Positions 27,510-36,492 of a stretch of 64,000 bases of DNA are shown here, piece by piece; within the stretch, counting starts at the first letter, position 1, and the number at the start of each line of letters is the position of its first letter. Origin of the DNA: Emergencia timonensis (GTDB taxonomy: Bacteria; Bacillota; Clostridia; Peptostreptococcales; Anaerovoracaceae); NCBI RefSeq assembly GCF_900086585.1, contig NZ_FLKM01000008.1, positions 1,054,001 through 1,118,000 on the forward strand, read 5' to 3'. A program made the translations under genes and the position numbers. The notes beneath the pieces were generated by a model that saw only the letters and a list, made by a program, of their open reading frames with translations, did no database searches and had not been told where the DNA came from.

Positions 27510-27552
27510 TAGCTAATAAAATACACAAAAAAACTAATAGAAATGTTGGACT

Positions 27553-27595
27553 AAGGCTGATGATTATGCATTTTGCATGGAGTCAGCCTTTTTTC
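27553..27595 (+). terminator. Terminator/attenuator after the symporter
   Basis: AAGGCTGA/TCAGCCTT stem followed by TTTTTTC, 28 bp before the start codon of the next gene, so partial read-through is likely. Confidence 0.75.
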
Positions 27596-27622
27596 TTAAT
27601 AATGAACAGGAGGAGAAGACAG

Positions 27623-28345
27623 ATGATAAAAGTAATCATTACGGCGCCGAAAGGCAAAATGGATTCCTTGATTCTGGAAGAAGCTGTGAAATGCGACACC
27701 ATTGAAGTGGTCGGAGCTATCGGACCCAAAGGGAGAGATTATATCGGAACCGAGATCTGCGGGGTAATGGTATATGATGACTTGGAAGCTGTGATCGATC
27801 AATGCGATATGGTGGTGGACTTTTCCGGGGCGGAAATTGCGATGGAAGTACTGGAGGTATGCCTTGCACATAACAAGGCATTGCTGGAAGGAAGCACCGG
27901 ATTCACGGAAAAACAGAACAGGAAAATTGAAGAAGCCAGCAAAATGATACCTGTTTTGAAAGCGGCCAACACATCTTTTATGGTAAACGTGCTGATGCGT
28001 ATTTTGGAATTTGCGGCTGATAATCTTGCCGATTCCTGCGATATCGAAGTCATGGATATTCACGACAGAAATAAGCTTGACGCACCTAGCGGAACAGCTC
28101 TGGAAATGGGAGAAGCTATTGCAGGGGCAGCCGGCATGGAAGTTTCGCAGATTGAATTCCATTCCGGAAGGATGGGTGATTCTCCTAGTACACACACCAT
28201 CTATTTTGGCGGAATTGATGAAAGAATAGAAATTACACACCAGGCATATACAGGAAGATGCTTTGCAATTGGTGCCTGCAGAGCGATTGAGTTTATGGAG
28301 GGCAAAGACACAGGAATGTATACAATGGCTGATGTGATAGGCTAG
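27623..28345 (+). CDS. DapB-like (dihydrodipicolinate reductase family) oxidoreductase
   Basis: A 240-residue NAD(P)H-dependent reductase of the DapB family. The C-domain substrate motif appears as DIHDRNKLDAPSGTALEMGE, close to the DapB motif HHxxKxDAPSGTA but with Asp-Ile-His-Asp at its start. The N-terminal nucleotide loop is TAPKGKMDS rather than the usual GxxGRMG. Start at 27623 after CAGGAGGAG. It sits between a symporter and a hydroxyproline epimerase rather than among lysine genes, so it may reduce another cyclic imine. Ordinary DapB remains possible. Confidence 0.72.
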   Translation: MIKVIITAPKGKMDSLILEEAVKCDTIEVVGAIGPKGRDYIGTEICGVMVYDDLEAVIDQCDMVVDFSGAEIAMEVLEVCLAHNKALLEGSTGFTEKQNRKIEEASKMIPVLKAANTSFMVNVLMRILEFAADNLADSCDIEVMDIHDRNKLDAPSGTALEMGEAIAGAAGMEVSQIEFHSGRMGDSPSTHTIYFGGIDERIEITHQAYTGRCFAIGACRAIEFMEGKDTGMYTMADVIG

Positions 28346-28388
28346 CAGTATCTTTTTATCCCCGGCGACTTTTCTTTTAGAGATGAAT

Positions 28389-28451
28389 CTACTCCCTTCC
28401 CAGCGACAAGTTTTTTTTATTTCACTTGTTCGCCTGGAAGGGAGTAGTTTT
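28389..28451. terminator. Large bidirectional terminator
   Basis: A perfect outer stem CTACTCCCTTCC / GGAAGGGAGTAG (28389-28400 and 28436-28447) and an inner GCGACAAG / CTTGTTCGC stem, followed by TTTTG. It separates convergent genes. Confidence 0.85.
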
Positions 28452-28493
28452 GTTTGCCAGTGAAGTTGCTGAGCAGTTACTTCTATTTTTTCT

Positions 28494-28628
28494 CTACAGA
28501 CTTTCTAAATAAATATCGTATATTTCATCGTGAGTCAAAGGACGGAACGAGGTGCTGGATATGAGGCAGGTATTTGCAATCATACGTAAGTCGGATTCGT
28601 CGGTAATGCCTATTGATTTAGTTAATCT
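28494..28628 (-). pseudogene. C-terminal fragment of an iron-containing alcohol dehydrogenase
   Basis: Minus-strand reading gives HRLTKSIGITDESDLRMIAN, then a short linker, FRPLTHDEIYDIYLESL and a stop. This matches the usual C-terminal end of Fe-dependent alcohol dehydrogenases (lGi..e.dl..iA ... pR.lt.eeI..iy..al). The rest of the gene is gone and the fragment abuts the epimerase stop codon. The call rests on about 45 residues. Confidence 0.45.
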
Positions 28629-28632
28629 GTGC

Positions 28633-29640
28633 TTATACAAGAAGGAAGCCTTTCGGGAACGGATCGTCAGGATCGAGAATCCATGTTGCAAAGCCCTGGA
28701 TATGGGCGTTGCCGGTTACCTTTGGAACTACGGCCTTAAATCCTGCAAATTCAGTTTCTTCGACAATCTCACAGCGGAAACAGGATCCGATGATGCTTTC
28801 GTGCACAAAAGATTCACCAACTCTCAGCATGCCTTTTTGATAAAGAACAGCTGATTTTGCGGAAGTGCCAGTGCCGCAAGGGGAACGGTCCACTGTTTTA
28901 GGCAGAGCGACAACAGTATTCTGAATATCTGCTCTCGGATTTTTTGGCGGACCGTAAAACTCAACATGAGTGACCTCGTAGACAAAGGGAAGATCAGGAT
29001 GATGGAAATCTACCTGTCTGTTGATATCGCATGCGATTGACTGTGCGGCATGTATAATTTCAGCAGTATTTTTTGGATCGATTGTGATTCCAATTGATTC
29101 GGCTGGCATTATGGCATATAAATTGCCGCCCCATGCTACATCCATGGTAAGCTTACCGTAATCTTTCGTTTCGACGGTGAGATTTTCCCGAAGAACAAAG
29201 GCAGGGGCATTGGCAAAGGAGACTTCCTTTACAGAACCGTTTTCAACTTTTGCTTCAATTTTGATGACACCTGCGGCGGTATCCAGATTAATAGTTGTAA
29301 TTGGCTCGGTGACAGTTACCATGCCTGTTTCTATCAAAGCTACGGAAAGACCGATGGTATCGTGTCCGCACATTGGAAGCCAGCCGCTGGTCTCAAAATA
29401 GAGAACGCCGACATCGGTTCCCGGAGTGCAGGGCTCAGTAACAAGTGTACATGACATATAATCATTTCCCCTTGGTTCATATGACATAAGTGTGCGGAAC
29501 CAATCCTCGTGCTCTTTCATGTAAATAAATTTTTCGGCCATGGTGCTACCGGGGACATGAGGAAAACCGCCGATAATGTTTCGGGTAGGTTGTCCCAATG
29601 TGTGTGTTTCTACAGTCCGGAATATTTTTTTTGCATTCAT
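28633..29640 (-). CDS. Proline racemase-family hydroxyproline epimerase, module B
   Basis: A 335-residue paralogue of the enzyme at 14972. The catalytic cysteine pair is kept in MCGHD and DRSPCGTGTSAK. The start at 29640 follows GGAGGTATAAAC on the minus strand. It is divergent from the OrtAB-GRE3 operon and shares its 408-bp control region. Expected role: interconversion of L- and D-configured 4-hydroxyprolines to feed GRE3. Confidence 0.88.
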   Translation of the reverse strand: MNAKKIFRTVETHTLGQPTRNIIGGFPHVPGSTMAEKFIYMKEHEDWFRTLMSYEPRGNDYMSCTLVTEPCTPGTDVGVLYFETSGWLPMCGHDTIGLSVALIETGMVTVTEPITTINLDTAAGVIKIEAKVENGSVKEVSFANAPAFVLRENLTVETKDYGKLTMDVAWGGNLYAIMPAESIGITIDPKNTAEIIHAAQSIACDINRQVDFHHPDLPFVYEVTHVEFYGPPKNPRADIQNTVVALPKTVDRSPCGTGTSAKSAVLYQKGMLRVGESFVHESIIGSCFRCEIVEETEFAGFKAVVPKVTGNAHIQGFATWILDPDDPFPKGFLLV

Positions 29641-29741
29641 GTTTATACCTCCATCGTTCCAGAATAATAATAGTCTTAAATAAATTATAGCAATATTTAT
29701 GCCAAAAGAATTTGATGTTCGAAAGGAACTAAGCCGTACAA

Positions 29742-29778
29742 GTGTATTGTTTTTACACGCGGTGTAAAATTAATACAC
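29742..29778. promoter_or_regulatory. Two 17-bp dyads, probable activator sites of module B
   Basis: GTGTA-N7-TACAC occurs at 29742-29758 and 29762-29778, spaced 20 bp (about two helical turns) and about 70-105 bp before the -24 element. A near copy overlaps the end of the activator gene at 36297-36313, upstream of module C. Confidence 0.72.
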
Positions 29779-29848
29779 ACATAAACAGCGACCGTGAAAA
29801 ACAGGGGAGACGTAATTACGATTTTTCAACGTATAAAAGAATAAGCCG

Positions 29849-29866
29849 TTGGCATATTTTTTGCTT
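29849..29866 (+). promoter_or_regulatory. Sigma-54 promoter of the module B operon
   Basis: TTGGCATATTTTTTGCTT, GG at 29851-29852 and GC at 29863-29864. The core of 16 bases is identical to the NSS promoter at 13158. Confidence 0.88.
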
Positions 29867-29923
29867 ATTATCTTACCAATACCATGGGGATAGATTTCTG
29901 AGAAAGTTGAAAGAGGTGTAAAA

Positions 29924-29992
29924 ATGATTTCTGACAGAATAAAAAGTTTATCATTGTATGAACATAGATGCTTCCCGTCTCTAAGGCGGTGA
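29924..29992 (+). pseudogene. 22-codon mini-ORF, possible decayed GRE start
   Basis: An ATG after AAAGAGGTG opens a 22-codon frame starting MISDRIKSLS, which resembles the N-termini of the GREs here (MLSERIQRLS). It then ends at TGA. It lies in the leader between the sigma-54 promoter and ortA, the place where module A has its activase gene. It could be the scar of a deleted gene or an upstream peptide; the resemblance covers only about ten residues. Confidence 0.3.
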
Positions 29993-30048
29993 AACTTATC
30001 AGGAGCATTGCTCAGGCTTAAAATAATGATTAGAAAAAGGAGGACAAA

Positions 30049-30351
30049 ATGGCAAAGAAAGGTGAATGGGTTCGCATTCATAACGTAGTATTGAAGGCCA
30101 GCGACAGAACGGCCAGAATTCCTGATGACACCAGGAAATGTGATCTTGAAATGTGGACTAAGGGGCAGCTTCTTGATGAAACTGCAGAAATCGGTGATGT
30201 TGTAACGATTAAAACTGCAACAGGAAGAGAAGAAAAAGGAACAATGATTGAAGTCGGTTCGTACTATACCCACAGCTATGGAAAGTTTGTGTCCGAGATC
30301 ATTGAAATTGATAACATGCTCAGAGAAGAAATGTTCGGAGGTGAGGAATAA
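30049..30351 (+). CDS. ortA: 2-amino-4-ketopentanoate thiolase, alpha subunit (OrtA), module B
   Basis: A 100-residue OrtA paralogue: KKGEWVRIHNVVLKASDRTA, then IPDDTRKCDLEMWTKG. Start follows AAAGGAGG. The stop overlaps the ATG of ortB by one base (TAATG), a coupled pair as in module A. Together they would cleave 2-amino-4-ketopentanoate to acetyl-CoA and alanine. Confidence 0.88.
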   Translation: MAKKGEWVRIHNVVLKASDRTARIPDDTRKCDLEMWTKGQLLDETAEIGDVVTIKTATGREEKGTMIEVGSYYTHSYGKFVSEIIEIDNMLREEMFGGEE

Positions 30352-31769
30352 TGGCATTGGCAAAAGATTACGATTCTGTAATGGAAAGATCCGAGGAGAT
30401 TATGAAAAAGAGCTTGGGTCTGGACTATAACGAATTTGAAAGCGGATTAATTGCATTTGATTATGAAGCTTTGATGAAAGCTGCGGCATATAGCCTGGAA
30501 GAAATTCAGGAGATGCAGACTGAGGTAGGCGTTGGAAACACTCCGATGCTGGAACTGAGAAATATCACTAAGCTGGCAAGAAAATATTCAAAACCTGGAT
30601 ATGGCGCAAGAATCTTTACAAAGGACGAGGCGGCTAACCCGTCCGGTTCATTTAAGGACAGAAGAGCTTCCATTGCAGTAGCTCATGCAAAAAAGCTGGG
30701 CTATGAAGGCGTTATTGCTGCTACTTCCGGCAATTATGGTGCTGCAGTAGCATCTCAGGCTGCAATGCGAGGAATAAAATCGATCATTGTTCAGGAATGC
30801 TATGACTCCCGCAGGGTAGGACAGCCTGAAATCGTTGAAAAGGCAAGAAAGTGCGAGGCAATGGGAGCAGAAGTCATTCAGCTTACTGTTGGACCGGAAT
30901 TGTTTTATGAACATCTTTCTGTAATGGAAGATACAGGTTATTTCAATGCTTCGCTGTACTCACCATTTGGTATTGCCGGTGTTGAGACTTTAGGCTATGA
31001 AATAGGCACAGAAATTCGCAAAAAATATGGCAAGGATCCTGCAATGGTTGTATGTACATATGCAGGTGGCGGAATGATTACAGGCTGTGCAAGAGGAGTA
31101 AGAAGAGCAGGCTGCAAAAGCACTCAGATTATCGGAGCATCCATTGATTTGACAGGTCTTTCAATGGCTTCAGACAATCAGTTTAACCTTAAGTCATGTA
31201 CGACAGGGCATACCGGATTTGGCGTTCCCCATGCAATGAATCCAGATACAGGTGACATTCCAAGAAGTGCTGCCCGTCCGCTCAGATATATGGACCGCTA
31301 TGTTACCACATCCCAGGGAGAGGTTATGTTCATGACTGAGATGCTTGCGGTACTGGAGGGAATCGAAAGAGGCCCAGCGGGAAACACGGCTTTGGCTGCT
31401 GCTTTTGCCCTGGCTATGGAACTTCCTGAAGATGAGATCATTGTTGTTTCTGAGACCGAGTACACTGGTGCAGGAAAACACATTCAGCCACAGCTGTCCT
31501 TTGCGAGAGATAACGGAATTGAAATCAGATTCGGAAATCCTGCAAAAGAAGATATACCGGGAACTAATATCATCCTGCCCGCAAATGCAGGACTTTTCCA
31601 CTATAAGGAAGAAGATCTCCATCGTTTGAGAAAGGGGCTGATTAAGAAGTCGGCTGTCCGCACAAAGGACAAGGCTCCTACTGCAGCAGATATCACTTTC
31701 CTGGCAGAAGATACTAATACTGATGAAGAATATGTTAAGAATGTGCTGGCTGAACTGGGACTCATCTAG
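30351..31769 (+). CDS. ortB: 2-amino-4-ketopentanoate thiolase, beta subunit (OrtB), module B
   Basis: A 472-residue PLP enzyme of fold type II with the PLP lysine in NPSGSFKDRRAS and the loop TSGNYGAAVASQAA. Very similar to the copy at 17671, but with an ATG start. The gene to its right is GRE3, 57 bp downstream. Confidence 0.9.
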   Translation: MALAKDYDSVMERSEEIMKKSLGLDYNEFESGLIAFDYEALMKAAAYSLEEIQEMQTEVGVGNTPMLELRNITKLARKYSKPGYGARIFTKDEAANPSGSFKDRRASIAVAHAKKLGYEGVIAATSGNYGAAVASQAAMRGIKSIIVQECYDSRRVGQPEIVEKARKCEAMGAEVIQLTVGPELFYEHLSVMEDTGYFNASLYSPFGIAGVETLGYEIGTEIRKKYGKDPAMVVCTYAGGGMITGCARGVRRAGCKSTQIIGASIDLTGLSMASDNQFNLKSCTTGHTGFGVPHAMNPDTGDIPRSAARPLRYMDRYVTTSQGEVMFMTEMLAVLEGIERGPAGNTALAAAFALAMELPEDEIIVVSETEYTGAGKHIQPQLSFARDNGIEIRFGNPAKEDIPGTNIILPANAGLFHYKEEDLHRLRKGLIKKSAVRTKDKAPTAADITFLAEDTNTDEEYVKNVLAELGLI

Positions 31770-31826
31770 AAGACAATTAACGAAGATAAAATATGAAAAC
31801 ATCTTTGAAATGGAAAGGAAGTAAAT

Positions 31827-34184
31827 ATGTTAACAGAAAGGATCGAACGTCTAAATGACAAGGTGAGAAATACGTTTCCAACAATCGACCTGGATCGGGC
31901 TAAGCTGATGACAGAATTCTATAGCAAACCATCCATGGATAATTTTGTTATTCAAAGAGCAAAAGCCTTTGCTTTTTTCCTTGAGAACAAAAAAATCTTT
32001 ATTGATGGGGATTCTCAGATTGTAGGACATGCCGGAGATAAGTTTCAGGCTGTACCACTTCATCCTGAAGCCACCAAATGGTTATACGATGATTTCGATA
32101 CCCTTGACTGCAGAATATCAGATCATCTGAAGTTTGACAGCGAAGAAGAAAAAACAGAATTAAAAGAAATAGTAACTAAGTGGCGGGGACAGACATTCGG
32201 CGATTACGCTTCTTCACTTGAAGCCCCGGACGTTAAAGAGATGCTGGATGCACTGGTATTCACCCACGGTGTTTCAAATCAATCTACGATGAATCACTCC
32301 CCTGATTATGATAACCTGATCAAATTGGGGTACCGCCATTACATTGATGAATGCAAGAAGAATATTGCTGAATTCCAGTGTAATGATGTGTATGATATGG
32401 AAAAGAGGGTGAACTGGGAAGCCATGATTATTGTCATGGAGGCCATCATCAATTTTTCACATCGCTATGCAGACCTTGCCGAAAAGCAGGCCGCAGAATG
32501 TGCGGATGAAAAGAGAAAACAGGAGCTTCTTACCATGGCAGAAAACTGCAGAACTGTTCCGGAACATCCGGCACAGACTTTCCAGCAGGCATGTCAGATG
32601 GTATGGCTTACTCATCTTTGCATCTGCCTTGAAGCAGTAGGCGGAGATCATTGTCTGGGCAGATTTGACCAGTACACTTATCCGTTTTGGCAGAAAGAAT
32701 CTTCGGAAGGAAAAGATGAAGTTTATTTCCAGGAGCTTATTCATGAGTTTAAGCTGAAGGTTGCGGAACTTTGGAATATACGCCAGTATAAGGAATCTAT
32801 TGCAGTTCCCGGCTGTCCGCTCTGGATGCATGTTATGCTTGGCGGCGTCACGGAAGACGGAAAAGATGCATGTAATGAAGTGACTGACATTTTCCTGCGC
32901 TGTTTGCTGAATCTACAGACAGATGAGCCTTGCATATCCTTCCGCTATCATCAGAATGTCAATGAGGAAACTTTTCGCCTTGCAATTAGAGCAGCCAGAG
33001 ACACCGGCGGTCATCCTGCATTCTATAATGATGATTCGGCAATTATCTATCTGCTCAGCCTGGGATTCACACTTAAGGAAGCACGCAACTGGGGTATTTG
33101 CGGATGCATTGAACCGATTGTACTTGGAAAAACTGATTTTCAGAGCAACTCCGGAAACTTTAATACAAATAAGGTTCTTGAAATTGCGCTCCATGATGGT
33201 GTTGACCCATTGACCGGCAAGCAGCTTGGACCAAAGACGGGCAAGGCAGAAGACTTCAAGTGCATAGATGATGTTAAGCGGGCATTTGAAACCCAGCTTG
33301 ATTTCTTCATGGAAAAACTGATTCGAATGCATAATGCCACAATTGGGGCACATGGAGTTATGTTCCCTACCATTACAGCCTCCTGTTTCTCACAGGGTTG
33401 TATTGAAAAGGGTAAAGTGCTTCAGCAAAAAGGTTCGGATCATCACTACACGACGGTTTCCATTGCAAGTATGGCAAATACCATTGACTCCTTCGCTGCA
33501 ATAGAAGAGTGCGTATTTAACAAAAATTACCTGACCATGGGGGAACTGGTTGACCTCCTTGACAGCAATTTTGAAGGGAAGGAAAACATGCGCCAGATGT
33601 TAATTAACAAAGCACCGAAGTTTGGCAATAACATCGAACAGGTGGATAAATATGGATACTATGTAGTTAACACAATAGATGACTCGTTACATAGATTTAA
33701 GGATGCTCATGGTGGACAATGGACAAGTTTACATGCGACAGTTGTATATAATGTCGAGATGGGTAAAAAGGTTGGAGCCCTTCCCGATGGCAGACTTGCA
33801 CATACACCTCTTGCAGACAACGCTTCTCCAATGATTGGTATGGATGTAAACGGTCCCACTGCTGTTGTAAATTCTCTGGCATGTTGTGACGAGATGCTGC
33901 CACAGAGCGGTATGCTTCTGAACCAAAGATTTGATCCGGCAATTGCATCGGGCGAAAAAGGATTGGACATTATTGAAACCGTATTTCGCGCCCACTTCGC
34001 ACAGCACGGTTATCACATTCAGATTAATGTACTGGATGATGAAACCCTTCTTGCAGCACAAAAGGAACCGGACAAATACAAGAATATTGTTGTGCGTGTT
34101 GCAGGTTATTCCGCCTACTTTGTCGAATTGGGCAAGGAAATCCAGGATAATATTATTGCAAGAACCATTCAGAAGGGTCTTTAA
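31827..34184 (+). CDS. hplG: Glycyl radical enzyme GRE3, probable 4-hydroxy-D-proline C-N lyase
   Basis: A 785-residue GRE close to GRE1: Cys427 and Glu429 in GCIEP, Gly760 in RVAGYSAYF, and the same pocket stretch around LGKTDFQSN. The next residues read SGNFNTNKV where GRE1 and GRE4 read PGYFNPIKI, so the pocket is not identical. Ribosome site GGAAAGGAAG. It shares an operon with OrtAB and faces an epimerase, which supports the ring-opening role. No activase gene is in its operon; the nearest is at 36493. Confidence 0.7.
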   Translation: MLTERIERLNDKVRNTFPTIDLDRAKLMTEFYSKPSMDNFVIQRAKAFAFFLENKKIFIDGDSQIVGHAGDKFQAVPLHPEATKWLYDDFDTLDCRISDHLKFDSEEEKTELKEIVTKWRGQTFGDYASSLEAPDVKEMLDALVFTHGVSNQSTMNHSPDYDNLIKLGYRHYIDECKKNIAEFQCNDVYDMEKRVNWEAMIIVMEAIINFSHRYADLAEKQAAECADEKRKQELLTMAENCRTVPEHPAQTFQQACQMVWLTHLCICLEAVGGDHCLGRFDQYTYPFWQKESSEGKDEVYFQELIHEFKLKVAELWNIRQYKESIAVPGCPLWMHVMLGGVTEDGKDACNEVTDIFLRCLLNLQTDEPCISFRYHQNVNEETFRLAIRAARDTGGHPAFYNDDSAIIYLLSLGFTLKEARNWGICGCIEPIVLGKTDFQSNSGNFNTNKVLEIALHDGVDPLTGKQLGPKTGKAEDFKCIDDVKRAFETQLDFFMEKLIRMHNATIGAHGVMFPTITASCFSQGCIEKGKVLQQKGSDHHYTTVSIASMANTIDSFAAIEECVFNKNYLTMGELVDLLDSNFEGKENMRQMLINKAPKFGNNIEQVDKYGYYVVNTIDDSLHRFKDAHGGQWTSLHATVVYNVEMGKKVGALPDGRLAHTPLADNASPMIGMDVNGPTAVVNSLACCDEMLPQSGMLLNQRFDPAIASGEKGLDIIETVFRAHFAQHGYHIQINVLDDETLLAAQKEPDKYKNIVVRVAGYSAYFVELGKEIQDNIIARTIQKGL

Positions 34185-34237
34185 TCCTGATAATATGACC
34201 GGAATTCCTGGATGAAATAAAGAAAATGATTATATAT

Positions 34238-34361
34238 AAAAGTAAATGCATTAAAGGGAATCAGATAAAAACATCTTCTTCTTGCGGAAATTGTAAATGC
34301 CACTTTCGTGGTCATGGCTGCTGCAATTTTTTCGCAATATCTTTGGTGCATTTACTTTTTT
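34238..34361 (+). terminator. Large branched hairpin ending in a T-run
   Basis: A 13-bp outer stem AAAAGTAAATGCA (34238-34250) / TGCATTTACTTTT (34347-34359) closes a loop that holds a second stem TTGCGGAAATTG / CAATTTTTTCGCAA and an inner CCACTTTCGTGG hairpin. TTTTTTC follows the outer stem. It probably ends the GRE3 transcript, but it is far larger than a normal terminator. Confidence 0.6.
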
Positions 34362-34448
34362 CAATTGAACAAATCAAGAAAAGTTTATATGTGAAGTCCT
34401 ATTTAACGGGAGAATATAACATGCGATTAGTGTATTAAAGGAGGTACT

Positions 34449-36302
34449 ATGACGAAGATAGCATTAAAATTCAAAGAAGCCGTTTTGCAAAGCACTCCAA
34501 TATTAATATGCGGACAGAATCAATTGGCATATGATCTTTTCAAAGTTTTTGTAAAGCAGACTAAACATAGTCTTCCTCTGATGGTGCTTACCACAACAGG
34601 CGGAAGAGTATTGTCTTTTTTGCACAATGGGGTAGAAGATGAAACCCTTTCAGGTCGTTTTATTCTTCCGGAAGAACGTAAGAAAATATGTCCTGAACTG
34701 ACAGAATTTAAGTGCAGCGAAGAGTTTTTATTACTGTCAGAACCTAATAATCCTGCAGCTGCAGAGATACAATCTCTTATGTCGGGAGCACTGGCCTCAA
34801 TTGCTACAAATGGGCAGCAGAATGCAAAGATTTTGAAATCTCTCGATGTAGTAGGTAATGCAATTTCAGTTTACGATGAGGAAGCAAGACTTCTTTTCGC
34901 CAATAGAAGGTTTTATGATGATTTCCACATAAGGGTTAAAGAAAAACCAATTGGGATGAAGATCACCGACATTACAGAAGAATTCGGGCTAAACTTTAGA
35001 AGTTTTGAAAAAACGTCCTCTGGGCGATTTAAGATGTTTGATGTCCTCGCTGAAGGCAAGGAGGCTCTTGACTGGGAAATCCGGCTGGAGTTCACCAAGA
35101 GCGGGGAGCCGTCCAGATTAGTGTCAAATGATATGTATCCCATTAAAGATGAAAATGGGAGAGTAAAGGGTCTTGTGGAAATTACGCGTTCCAGACAGCA
35201 GGACGTAAAGACTGCTCGTAAAATTGTAGGCTTGTCTGCAGACTACACCTTTGATGATATCATTGGATCCAGTAGGAAGATGCAGCAACAGATTCACGTA
35301 GCAAAGGAATATGCAAAGTCTTCCTTTAGCGTGCTGATTACAGGTGAAAGCGGAGTTGGAAAAGAACTTTTTGCCCAGTCAATTCATAATTACAGTCCGA
35401 GGAGAAAAGGACCTTTCATTGCCATCAACTGTGCCAACTTTCCTGAGAATCTCATTGAAAGCGAATTGTTTGGATATGTTGCCGGGGCGTTTACCGGTGC
35501 ATCAAAAAATGGAAATATTGGTAAGTTCGAACTTGCAAATCACGGCACGCTTTTTCTGGATGAAATTGGTGAGCTGCCTTATCATTTCCAGTCAAAACTG
35601 CTTCGTGTTCTTGAGACTATGACTGTTACCAGAATCGGCAGCAATCAGAGCCTGCCAGTAGATGTACGTATAGTAGCTGCAACAAACAGGGACTTAAGGC
35701 AGATGGTAAAGGATGGCTTCTTCCGTGATGATCTTTACTTCCGCCTTGGCGTATTAAATGTCGATATTCCTCCGCTTCGCAACAGAAAGGAGGACCTTTT
35801 ACTGCTTGCTGAAGCGCTTTTGGCACAGGGAAAAGATCCCGCTTCTTCAGGTGCAAAAAAATTGAGCGAAGCTTCCAAAAAAGTTCTGGAAGCCCATGCC
35901 TGGCCTGGAAATGTGCGTGAGCTGCGTAATGTTCTAAATCGTGCCAGTATTCTAGCGGGAAGTGATACTATTTCAGAAGAAACTCTCAGGAGATGCATTG
36001 ACCCAAGCCAGTTGGCATTGGAGCCAATAATGGAGGACGTGCCCGAAGGGGCAGAAAATACTGCAGAATTATTTTATAAGGTATATCAGGAGTATCTTAA
36101 TTCAATTGTACAAGAGATTGGGGATGATGATGACACAAGGCTGTCAAAGAGAATTCACGAGACCCAGCAAACTCTTATGGAGATTCTAATACGAAAAACT
36201 CTGGAGCATACCGAAGGAAATAAGAAAAGGGCAGCGGAGCTATTGATGATATCCCGCAAAACCTTATACAATATTCTTAACAGAGAAAGCTGGGATGTGT
36301 AA
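34449..36302 (+). CDS. Sigma-54-dependent PAS/AAA+ activator of modules B and C
   Basis: A 617-residue enhancer-binding protein, longer than its relatives because of about 130 extra N-terminal residues. A PAS domain follows (DVVGNAISVYDEEARLLFAN), then AAA+ with Walker A GESGVGKE, intact GAFTGA, Walker B LFLDEIGE, a linker of about 70 residues, and a Fis-type HTH (KKRAAELLMISRKTLYNIL). Start after AAAGGAGG. It lies between the module B operon and the module C promoter, and GTGTA-N7-TACAC-type dyads are found before both. Its stop codon falls within one such dyad. Confidence 0.92.
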   Translation: MTKIALKFKEAVLQSTPILICGQNQLAYDLFKVFVKQTKHSLPLMVLTTTGGRVLSFLHNGVEDETLSGRFILPEERKKICPELTEFKCSEEFLLLSEPNNPAAAEIQSLMSGALASIATNGQQNAKILKSLDVVGNAISVYDEEARLLFANRRFYDDFHIRVKEKPIGMKITDITEEFGLNFRSFEKTSSGRFKMFDVLAEGKEALDWEIRLEFTKSGEPSRLVSNDMYPIKDENGRVKGLVEITRSRQQDVKTARKIVGLSADYTFDDIIGSSRKMQQQIHVAKEYAKSSFSVLITGESGVGKELFAQSIHNYSPRRKGPFIAINCANFPENLIESELFGYVAGAFTGASKNGNIGKFELANHGTLFLDEIGELPYHFQSKLLRVLETMTVTRIGSNQSLPVDVRIVAATNRDLRQMVKDGFFRDDLYFRLGVLNVDIPPLRNRKEDLLLLAEALLAQGKDPASSGAKKLSEASKKVLEAHAWPGNVRELRNVLNRASILAGSDTISEETLRRCIDPSQLALEPIMEDVPEGAENTAELFYKVYQEYLNSIVQEIGDDDDTRLSKRIHETQQTLMEILIRKTLEHTEGNKKRAAELLMISRKTLYNILNRESWDV

Positions 36303-36313
36303 AATTATCGCAC
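36297..36313. promoter_or_regulatory. GTGTA-type dyad upstream of module C
   Basis: GTGTAAAATTATCGCAC matches the module B site GTGTAAAATTAATACAC at 14 of 17 positions. It overlaps the last codons of the activator gene. A weaker relative is near 36326-36343 (CTGTA...TATACA). Confidence 0.5.
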
Positions 36314-36425
36314 ATAACCTTGAAACTGTAAAAAAATTATACATATATCCTATTAAGTTGAGAAAATTCATGCGGCACAGATATGAATCCAAGCTGAAAA
36401 TCCGACTTATGCGAAAATGACGAAG

Positions 36426-36443
36426 TTGGCATGAGTGTTGCGT
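36426..36443 (+). promoter_or_regulatory. Sigma-54 promoter of module C
   Basis: TTGGCATGAGTGTTGCGT with GG at 36428-36429 and GC at 36440-36441, 50 bp before the activase start. Confidence 0.85.
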
Positions 36444-36492
36444 ATCATTTATTATGGAAAATAAATCATGAAAATTGTGAGGAGAAAGAAAA

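Noticed and set aside
34226..34438. Cysteine-rich 70-codon frame after GRE3
   Set aside because: It lies across the large hairpin, has no ribosome site and no recognisable domain.
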